A DNA stretch of 10,588 nt from an uncultured Acetatifactor sp. (GTDB taxonomy: Bacteria > Bacillota > Clostridia > Lachnospirales > Lachnospiraceae), in the NCBI GenBank assembly GCA_910585805.1, contig CAJUFB010000124.1:1-10588 (forward strand), read 5' to 3'. The notes below the pieces were generated by a model. That model had not been told where the DNA came from and ran no database searches. It worked only from the letters and a program-made list of their open reading frames with translations. Each line of letters opens with the position of its first letter. The first letter of the stretch is position 1. Both the position numbers and the translations under genes were made by a program. Positions 5,080 through 10,588 of this stretch are shown in pieces.

Positions 5080-6202
5080 AGGTTGGTCTGAAGACCGGAA
5101 ATACTGCGCTATTGAGGAAGACGGAACCAGGTATCTGCTGCGGATTTCACCCATAGAGCAGTATGAGCGGAAGCATGCCGAATTCCGGATGATGGAGCAG
5201 GCGGCGGCTCTGGGCATTCCCATGTGCCTGCCCCTGGAGTTTGGTGTCTGTGATAAGGGGGTTTACTCTGTCCAGAGCTGGATAGAGGGTGTGGATGCGA
5301 GGGATACGATCCCCAATCTGTCCGATACCAGACAGTATGTCTATGGCCTGGAGGCGGGACGTATTCTTCGGAAAATCCATTCCCTGCCGGTGCCGGGAAT
5401 GGATTCCGGTGCCGCAGGGGAAGGGCAGCCGGAAGTGGGCGAAGACAGCAGCAGCCGGGCGGCGAGTCCGGAGTGTGACGGGAAATCCGCCCAAGAGTCA
5501 GGAGTGGACGAAGACAGCAGCCGCCCTGGGTGCGCAGATAGTGGCAGGAAATCTGCGCAGGAGTCAGGATTGGACGAGAGCAGCCGTCGCCCTGTGGATG
5601 CAGGCGGTGAAGGAAAGTCCGCCCGGGAGGCAGTGGTCGGAAAGAAAGGAAATCGAGCAGATATTTCTGGCGGGAAAGTATTGGAGGACTGGGAAACACG
5701 TTTCGGCCGGAAAATGGACAGGAAGATAAAAAGCTACAGGGAATGTCCCCTGCAGTACGAAGGCGGAGAGAATTTTATCCGGTATATAGAGGAAAACCGT
5801 CACCTGCTGAAGGGCAGGCCCCAGGGATATCAGCATGGTGATTACCACATCGGCAACATGATGTTGGACAGGGAGGGGCGGCTTCAGGTGATTGATTTCA
5901 ACCGCTTTGACTTCGGGGATCCCTGGGAGGAATTCAACCGCATCGTGTGGTGCGCCCAGGCCTCACCGCTGTTTGCCTCCGGTATGGTGAACGGGTATTT
6001 TGACGGTCGGGTTCCGGAAGAGTTCTGGAGGCTTCTGGCCCTTTACATTGTCAGCAATACCCTTTCTTCCCTGCCCTGGGCCGTTCCCTTCGGGCAGGAG
6101 GAAGTGGATACCATGCGGAGCCAGGCGGCGGAGGTGCTGTCCTGGTACGACAACATGAGCAGGGTAATACCGTCCTGGTATTTTGAGGGATATTACCTGT
6201 AA
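5039..6202 (+). CDS. APH-type phosphotransferase with an expanded repeat-bearing linker
   Basis: The protein has 387 residues from ATG 5039; GGGAGGG at 5024-5030 sets this start over an upstream in-frame ATG at 5000. The fold is aminoglycoside-phosphotransferase-like (PF01636). An N-lobe carries RYLLRI strands, a hinge near 84-90 (YSVQSWIEG) leads to helix GLEAGRILRKIHSLP, and the C-lobe holds the catalytic loop HGDYHIGN (H266, D268, N273). The metal-binding D286 sits in VIDFNRFDFGDPWEEF. All key residues are present, so it should be an active small-molecule or peptidyl kinase. The substrate is unknown and antibiotic resistance cannot be inferred. Residues 135-201, between the helix after the hinge and the C-lobe, hold three copies of a 22-residue polar repeat. 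Most relatives have a far shorter segment there. Confidence 0.85.
   Translation: MSDFHFVRREQIHEGWSEDRKYCAIEEDGTRYLLRISPIEQYERKHAEFRMMEQAAALGIPMCLPLEFGVCDKGVYSVQSWIEGVDARDTIPNLSDTRQYVYGLEAGRILRKIHSLPVPGMDSGAAGEGQPEVGEDSSSRAASPECDGKSAQESGVDEDSSRPGCADSGRKSAQESGLDESSRRPVDAGGEGKSAREAVVGKKGNRADISGGKVLEDWETRFGRKMDRKIKSYRECPLQYEGGENFIRYIEENRHLLKGRPQGYQHGDYHIGNMMLDREGRLQVIDFNRFDFGDPWEEFNRIVWCAQASPLFASGMVNGYFDGRVPEEFWRLLALYIVSNTLSSLPWAVPFGQEEVDTMRSQAAEVLSWYDNMSRVIPSWYFEGYYL
5441..5641 (+). repeat. Three tandem 66-69 bp units inside the phosphotransferase gene
   Basis: Units lie at 5441-5509 (23 codons), 5510-5575 (22) and 5576-5641 (22). Each encodes an acidic-serine start (EDSSSR, EDSSRP, ESSRRP), a variable middle, and a conserved end (GKSAQESGVD, RKSAQESGLD, GKSAREAVVG). 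Divergence increases toward the third unit. The protein segment is polar and probably disordered. All units keep the frame, which suggests length change by slippage or unequal recombination under selection to keep the kinase open. Confidence 0.8.
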
Positions 6203-6502
6203 TATATAGACGGAATTCCGTATAAATTAAAAGAGCCTTTCGATTTTTCTTTTCTGGGCAGATATGGCAGGGTATTCCGGGTGTTCGACGACCAGGACTC
6301 CGGCAATATCTGTTTCGGGATGCAGAAGGGAGAGAAACGTTATTCCGTCAAATGTGCCGGCGCACCTACACAGCGGGGCAGCATCGCTCCGGTGGAGGCT
6401 GTGAAAAGACTGAAATCGGCCGGTGTCCTGTACAGAGAATTGCGGCATGAAAATCTCATTCCGTTGGAGGAGGACTACAATGGATTTGTACCATTATTAT
6501 GA
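6203..6502 (+). pseudogene. N-lobe remnant of a serine/threonine protein kinase-like protein
   Basis: Directly after the phosphotransferase TAA, and in the same frame, the sequence reads IDGIPYKLKEPFDFSFLGRY (from 6206) and then GRVFRVFDDQDSGNICFG. It goes on to RYSVKCAGA with a candidate ATP-binding lysine, and LRHENLIPLEEDYNGF. The order of glycine-loop-like segment, VK strand, and R-HENLI-PL after helix C is that of a protein kinase N-lobe, and the text resembles clostridial kinase-like proteins starting MIDYKLKEPFDFSFL. There is no ATG, GTG or TTG before the GTG at 6281, which lies past the loop; the initiator seems lost at the boundary. The C-lobe with its HRD and DFG motifs is absent. 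The frame dies at 6502 inside the next gene. Confidence 0.65.
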
Positions 6503-7064
6503 CAGGACGGTGGGGCCTTTTCGGAACCTTTCCGACGTGTCCGTGGAGGAGGCGAAGGAGATTCTGGTCCGTATCAAAGAGGAAAAGCCTCTGTCCCAGA
6601 GTGCCGGGCGGGATGCGCTGTATGTGGAGCACCGCCGCAGCTGCGAGGAGATTCTGCGGCGGGAGTTTGCTGTAAAAGGCGGCAGGATGGAGCGCAGAGC
6701 GCCTCATTATCTTGTGGTGGAGCATAGTCCCTGGCTCAGCACCTGGTTCGAGAACGGAGCCTTTCTCAGCATTCCCGTGGAAGAATTTGACAGGAGCACG
6801 CTTTCTTTCACTTATGGGGATTCCATGCCCACGTTCAGCCCGCTCATAAATGACGGAAAGGAATATCGGCGAAAGCTGTACAACTATGAGGAGATACTGG
6901 ATATTATCCGCAGGTATGGACTGCCCCAGGACTGGAATGATGACGGGCACTGCGGGCCGGAGCGTTATATTGAGGTGCATGTGTGGAGTGATGAGGTGAT
7001 TGGGCGGTATTTGCGGGAGGGGTGCCCGGGGAAACAGTTGGGCTGCCATAAAATTGGTAATTAA
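6480..7064 (+). CDS. Conserved hypothetical protein beginning MDLYHYYD
   Basis: The protein has 194 residues from ATG 6480, preceded by TTGGAGGAGG at 6464-6473, an excellent ribosome binding site. An in-frame ATG at 6423 would lie inside the kinase remnant and is rejected. Visible features are MDLYHYYDRTVGPFRNLSDV, a helix with EEAKEILVRI, a RRSCEEILRREF helix, MERRAPHYLVVEHSPWLSTW, FTYGDSMPTFSP, and a C-terminal YIEVHVWSDEVIGRYL. I recognise this as a full-length member of a widespread Clostridia/Bacilli family of unknown function that often sits near kinase-like or phosphotransferase genes. There are no membrane segments or signal peptide, so it is cytoplasmic. Composition and length suggest it is intact. 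Its ribosome binding site lies within the kinase remnant, so the kinase was probably cut just upstream of it. Confidence 0.75.
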   Translation: MDLYHYYDRTVGPFRNLSDVSVEEAKEILVRIKEEKPLSQSAGRDALYVEHRRSCEEILRREFAVKGGRMERRAPHYLVVEHSPWLSTWFENGAFLSIPVEEFDRSTLSFTYGDSMPTFSPLINDGKEYRRKLYNYEEILDIIRRYGLPQDWNDDGHCGPERYIEVHVWSDEVIGRYLREGCPGKQLGCHKIGN

Positions 7065-7170
7065 TACTGCTTAACAGTTATAATTCCCGAGTAACCCGAC
7101 TATATAACGCCAGCATGTACGTTTAGCCAATGCAATACGGCAAATTCTGGCGTTATGTAGTATACAATGA
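7065..7170 (+). repeat. Structured intergenic element, copy B, upstream of the cas promoter
   Basis: A 15-bp stem pairs 7099-7113 with 7147-7161 around a 33-nt loop; one pair is G-U and all others are Watson-Crick. It aligns to copy A without gaps from TACTGC at 7065 (2122 in A) to the end of the stem. Against A, stem pairs 4, 7 and 9 change as G-C to A-T, G-C to T-A and C-G to A-T; pair 5 changes from C-G to T-G. The inner six pairs (CGCCAG/CTGGCG) and the ACCCG leading into the stem are the same. It starts at the end of the hypothetical gene and its right arm ends 16 bases before the -35 of the cas3 promoter, in the same orientation as copy A. Confidence 0.75.
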
Positions 7171-7177
7171 CTAAACA

Positions 7178-7206
7178 TTGACTGCAAAATTTAGAAATGT
7201 TATAAT
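7178..7206 (+). promoter_or_regulatory. Promoter of the cas3 operon
   Basis: TTGACT at 7178-7183 and TATAAT at 7201-7206 with exactly 17 bases between are a near-consensus housekeeping sigma promoter. Transcription would start near 7213, giving a leader of about 24 bases with GGGAG at 7223-7227 ahead of the cas3 ATG. Such strength suggests constitutive expression unless something binds the element just upstream. Confidence 0.8.
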
Positions 7207-7236
7207 TGACCTATCAATTCATGGGAGTACTACAAA

Positions 7237-9894
7237 ATGAAACTTTCAAGCGAAATGAAACTGATGATTGCAAAGTCCGGTGCCGATAATAAGTGGCTTC
7301 CGCTTTGGATGCATGCAACGGATACTGCAAAAGTGATCATCGAGCTAATCCATTTGCGGTATTCTTTTCTCTCAGAATTATGTGGAATGTCTTTTGGCGA
7401 CTTTAAAAGAACCGCAATTCTGCTTGCCTATCTCCATGATATCGGCAAAATCACACCGCTTTTTCAATCACAGATTTTAAAGGCTCTTCCTGCAAGGCGT
7501 TCTGTGTTTGAACACTACGGGATTCACAATATTCTCGAAAATTTTATCGATAAGGAAAAATCCCACCATACAAAATGCGGTGAGGCGATTTTATTGGAGT
7601 TGGGCTTTCCCAAAGGATTTTCTTCGATAGTCGGCGCACACCACGGCATGCCGGCCGAAGGGCTGCTACATCATATCGAGAACTATCCAAACCATTTTTT
7701 CGGTATGCCGGCAGACCGCAGGCTGTGGAACCGGCTGTATGAAGAATGGGCGGCGTTTTCGCTGGAACAGGCCGGATTCGGCGACTGCTCCGAGATTCCT
7801 GCGCTTTCTAAAAGAAGAGAGGTTTTATTGTCGGCGCTATTGATTATGTCGGACTGGCTGGCAAGTAATCAGGAGAATTTTGAACTTCTGGAGGAAGACA
7901 TGATTCTGTCGGAAGACGACTATCCGCAAAACCGCTGCAGCAAAGCGTTTGAAAAGCTGAAGCTGCCTGAATCAGGGGAGTTTTGTGAAGAAAGGATTTC
8001 GGATAAAGGTTTCATAGAACGTTTTGGTTTTTCCATGAATGCAATCCAGAAAGAAGTGATACATACAGTGGAAAACTGCAGGGAACCAGGGCTGTTCATT
8101 TTAGAAGCGCCTATGGGCAAGGGAAAAACAGAGGCGGCTCTTGCGGCGGCGGAAATTCTATTGGCTAAGTGTGATAAAACCGGTCTGTTTTTCGGGCTTC
8201 CGACACAGGCCACCGCCAACGGCATTTTTGAACGTGTGGTGCAGTGGGCCAATTTACTGTCGGAGGATTCGGTCCACAGTATCAATCTGGCTCATGGAAA
8301 TGCGGAATTTCAGCCCGTTTTTGCAGAGTTGAAAAATGAGAGTATGCTGCAGACGGACCTGGACGGAGAAAGTGGACTGGTGGTAAACTCCTTTTTCAGC
8401 GGCAGTAAAATGTCTTTATTGACAGACTTTGTGGTGGCGACTGTGGACAGGCTATTGATGTCTGCCCTGAAGAAAAAGCATGTTATGCTGCTGCACCTGG
8501 GGCTGTCCCAAAAAGTTGTCATCGTAGACGAGTGTCACGCCTATGACGCTTATATGAATCAGTATCTGGATACGGCGCTGGCCTGGCTGCACGAATATCA
8601 GGTTCCTGTGATTCTGCTCTCGGCGACGCTCCCGTTTAACCGACGAAAGGAACTGGCAGAAGCTTATCTGAATGACAGAAAAAAAGCTTTTGAACTTCCC
8701 GAAATTCATTATCCGCGTCTTACCTATACAGACGGCAGTGAAGTATATACAAAGTCTTTGCCGGAGGAAAACGCAGACAGGATGGTAAATATTATCCGCG
8801 GGGATGAAGAGATGGCTGTGGAGAAAATGATATGCGCGGTGCGTTCGGGGGCATGTGTCGGCATCATTTGCAACACTGTCGTGAGAGCGCAGTATTTTGC
8901 CGAGAGAGTCCGCAATGTGGAGGGCGCTAAGGTAATCCTGTACCATGCGCAATACATTATTCCGGACAGAATGGAACGGGAAGAAACGCTGAAAAAGCGG
9001 ATTGGAAAAAATTCGACAGCAGAAATACGAAAGGGTGTAGTCGTAGTAGGAACGCAGGTTTTGGAGCAATCTCTTGACATTGATTTTGATATTTTGATTA
9101 CAGACCTTTGTCCTATGGACCTTCTGCTCCAGAGAATCGGACGGCTTGGGCGGCATCCGCGTATGGACAGACCGCAGGGATATGAAACGGCAAAGTGTGT
9201 TGTTCTGGGGACGGAGGAACTTGACAGCTCTTCGGAACAGATTTATACAAAATGGCTGCTTTTGCGTACAAAAAAGCTACTGCCCTGCCAGATCTCGATT
9301 CCGGGTGATCTCGATCCGCTTGTGTATGAGACTTATCAGGACGCGGAACCCGACGGCGAGGAAGAGAAATCAGCCTGGACAGCGTATCAGGCGCTGCTTA
9401 AGGATAAGCAGCAAAGAGCAAAGGGATTTTTGATGGCGAAGCCGAAAGAAAGCAGATGGGGCAGCGATCTTCATAGCTGGCTTCGAAACTCCGCAGGAGA
9501 TAAGGAAAGCAGCGCGCTGGCAACGGTACGCGACGGAACCTTCTCCATAGAGGTTCTTGTTTTGGTACAATACGCGGACGGTATGTTGGGAATTTTGCCG
9601 TGGCAGTCGAATGGCATAAAGTATTCGCCTGCAGTCTGTCCGCCGGAGGACGAATGCCAGCGGATTGCCCGGCAGAAACTCCGGCTTCCGGCCAGGTTTT
9701 GCTATGATATCAACCGAACGGTGAGCGAGTTGGAAGAAATGGACCGGCATTTAACAGGATTCCAAAAATCCCGCTGGCTGAAAGGGCAGCTTGTGCTGTT
9801 GCTGAACGAAAGCTTCAGCACAAAGCTGTGCGGCGTTATGGTCACATACTCGCGGGACAGTGGGCTTACCTATACGAAGGAGGGGGAAGGGTGA
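7237..9894 (+). CDS. cas3: CRISPR-associated helicase/nuclease Cas3 (type I-E), complete
   Basis: An 885-residue protein with both Cas3 halves in the usual order. The HD nuclease lies in about residues 15-215: H26, H67-D68 in LLAYLHDIGK, H110/H111, H135-H136 in GAHHG, and D206 in MSDWLASN. The superfamily 2 helicase follows: Walker A APMGKGKT at 291-298, motif Ia FFGLPTQATANGI, Walker B DECH at 431-434, motif III SAT at 462-464, GTQVLEQSLDIDFD, and motif VI QRIGRLGRH at 632-640. A C-terminal domain completes it. It would be recruited by Cascade to a recognised target and then nick, unwind and degrade the DNA. Length is normal for stand-alone Cas3 and no residue is missing. It leads the operon and overlaps cas8e by 4 bases (GTGA), indicating translational coupling. 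The type I-E call rests on the gene after it. Confidence 0.97.
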   Translation: MKLSSEMKLMIAKSGADNKWLPLWMHATDTAKVIIELIHLRYSFLSELCGMSFGDFKRTAILLAYLHDIGKITPLFQSQILKALPARRSVFEHYGIHNILENFIDKEKSHHTKCGEAILLELGFPKGFSSIVGAHHGMPAEGLLHHIENYPNHFFGMPADRRLWNRLYEEWAAFSLEQAGFGDCSEIPALSKRREVLLSALLIMSDWLASNQENFELLEEDMILSEDDYPQNRCSKAFEKLKLPESGEFCEERISDKGFIERFGFSMNAIQKEVIHTVENCREPGLFILEAPMGKGKTEAALAAAEILLAKCDKTGLFFGLPTQATANGIFERVVQWANLLSEDSVHSINLAHGNAEFQPVFAELKNESMLQTDLDGESGLVVNSFFSGSKMSLLTDFVVATVDRLLMSALKKKHVMLLHLGLSQKVVIVDECHAYDAYMNQYLDTALAWLHEYQVPVILLSATLPFNRRKELAEAYLNDRKKAFELPEIHYPRLTYTDGSEVYTKSLPEENADRMVNIIRGDEEMAVEKMICAVRSGACVGIICNTVVRAQYFAERVRNVEGAKVILYHAQYIIPDRMEREETLKKRIGKNSTAEIRKGVVVVGTQVLEQSLDIDFDILITDLCPMDLLLQRIGRLGRHPRMDRPQGYETAKCVVLGTEELDSSSEQIYTKWLLLRTKKLLPCQISIPGDLDPLVYETYQDAEPDGEEEKSAWTAYQALLKDKQQRAKGFLMAKPKESRWGSDLHSWLRNSAGDKESSALATVRDGTFSIEVLVLVQYADGMLGILPWQSNGIKYSPAVCPPEDECQRIARQKLRLPARFCYDINRTVSELEEMDRHLTGFQKSRWLKGQLVLLLNESFSTKLCGVMVTYSRDSGLTYTKEGEG

Positions 9895-10568
9895 ACGATA
9901 AGGATTTTAATTTGCTGGATGAGCCATGGATCAGAGTGATCGACAAGGACTGCGGCATTCATGAGGTGTCTCTGATTGGTTTATTTGAACGTGCGCATGT
10001 CTACAGGGATTTGTGCGGCGAACTGCCAACACAGGATTTTGCCGTCCTTAGATTGCTGCTGGCGGTTTTGCATACGGTGTTTTCGAGGTATGATGAAAAC
10101 GGGGACGAGAGGCCGCTTGAAGATTCCGATGACGCATTGGAGCGTTGGAAGGAGTTGTGGGAAAACAGAAAATTCCCTGTGGAGGTGATAACAGAGTATC
10201 TGGAATCCCAAAGGGAGAGCTTTTATTTGTTTCATCCGGAAAGGCCGTTTTACCAATGCGAGCACGCAAAAGCAGGCACAGAATATTCTGCATCCAAATT
10301 AAACGGCAATTTGTCCGAGAGCAGCAACAAACTTCGCCTTTTTACCGATATCAGCGGAAAAGCAAAAGAAGAGATGACGTTTGCCGAGGCGGCGCGCTGG
10401 CTGTTATATGTGAATGCCTATGACGATACTTCTGCAAAGCCTTCAGGGGAAGCAAGGAAACAAGGCATAAAGCTGCCGTCTGTGGGAGTCGGCTGGCTGG
10501 GAAAACTGGGAATTATTTTTGTGACAGGCGAAAATCTTTCCACCTGTGCGGTTGGATTTTTCAGCTAA
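9891..10568 (+). pseudogene. casA: Cas8e/CasA (Cse1), large subunit of type I-E Cascade, interrupted after about residue 216
   Basis: GTG at 9891 overlaps the cas3 stop, with AAGGAGG near 9877 as ribosome binding site. The N-terminal part is typical Cse1: FNLLDEPWIRVID near residue 5, the DFAVLRLLLAVLHTVFSRY helix, FHPERPFYQC, TFAEAARWLLYVNAYD, and KLPSVGVGWLGKLG before GENL at 213-216. Cse1 proteins then normally continue F-ET-L..NLV and reach roughly 500 residues or more. Here the text becomes STCAVGFFS and stops at 10568, followed by another stop. Cse1 recognises the PAM and recruits Cas3, so without the rest Cascade interference should fail unless the interruption is removed. The sequence from about 10539 must come from an insertion or deletion; the rest of the operon would lie beyond the window. 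Confidence 0.88.
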
Positions 10569-10588
10569 TAGCCCTTGTCTCTTTTGAC
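10539..10588. other. Foreign sequence at the cas8e breakpoint, possibly the end of an inserted element
   Basis: From about 10539 the reading frame is no longer Cse1-like. GTGCGG begins at 10546; GTGYG is the consensus 5' end of group II introns, and this would be on the sense strand as required for splicing. The other reading is the terminus of an insertion sequence. With about 40 bases visible, I see no inverted repeat that I recognise and cannot decide. Confidence 0.35.

Noticed and set aside
5109..5699. A minus-strand open frame of 196 codons opposite the phosphotransferase
   Set aside because: Proline, histidine and arginine-rich antisense of a gene with intact catalytic motifs; no ribosome binding site.
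6209..6220. The 12-base palindrome ACGGAATTCCGT after the phosphotransferase stop as an operator or terminator
   Set aside because: It has no loop or T run and lies inside the kinase-like reading frame, so it is probably chance.
6456..7049. A minus-strand open frame of 197 codons opposite the hypothetical gene
   Set aside because: The plus-strand gene has a strong ribosome binding site and recognisable family text; the antisense reading is low in complexity.
7065..7236. A CRISPR leader or degenerate repeat-spacer unit upstream of cas3
   Set aside because: There is only one hairpin, no tandem direct repeats of 28-29 bases, and the same element occurs at 2122-2227 far from cas genes.
8452..9156. 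A minus-strand open frame of 234 codons opposite cas3
   Set aside because: It is antisense to conserved helicase motifs and has no recognisable domain.

Overview
The window looks like an accessory region from a Clostridia genome, most likely Lachnospiraceae. Pointers are the strong purine-rich ribosome binding sites, the Gram-positive type promoters (TTGACT-17-TATAAT before cas3), and protein families typical of that group: an ArAE transporter, an XRE-methyltransferase fusion, RelB/YoeB, DUF4253 and Panacea. This placement is inference; there is no rRNA or other taxonomic marker. No tRNA, rRNA or CRISPR array was seen.

Layout. The first 52 bases are the 3' end of a group II intron (end of domain V plus domain VI), inserted just before the ribosome binding site of an aromatic-acid-exporter family gene (74-1054). 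A decayed stretch follows (1047-1328). Next is an XRE/methyltransferase gene cut in mid-domain (from 1413), joined tail to tail to the 5' part of an unidentified minus-strand gene (1850-2071). A structured intergenic element (2122-2227) precedes a small ribbon-helix-helix protein (2301-2480). A complete toxin-antitoxin operon with its own promoter comes next: RelB/DinJ-like antitoxin (2636-2902) and YoeB-like toxin (2911-3177).

From 3341 to 6502 the region is a patchwork. It holds a minus-strand DUF4253 gene lacking a clear start, the last 36 codons of a DeoR-like regulator, the N-terminal half of a P-loop ATPase joined out of frame to a Panacea-domain remnant, a complete APH-type phosphotransferase with a 22-residue tandem repeat in its linker, and a protein-kinase N-lobe remnant. 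An intact conserved hypothetical gene (6480-7064) follows.

The right third starts with a second copy of the structured element (7065-7170) and a near-consensus promoter. These drive a type I-E CRISPR-Cas operon: a complete cas3 (7237-9894) overlapping by 4 nt a cas8e/casA gene that departs from its family after about residue 216, close to the window's right edge. The likely cause is an inserted element that continues beyond the window.

The most novel signal is the pair of intergenic elements at 2122-2227 and 7065-7170. They align without gaps over 97 nt, share a 15-bp stem and a 33-nt loop, and differ in the stem by three compensatory base-pair exchanges plus one G-U change. This indicates a selected hairpin family that I cannot assign to any known class. 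The other theme is the number of clean mid-gene junctions, suggesting repeated deletion or recombination in a defence and accessory island.
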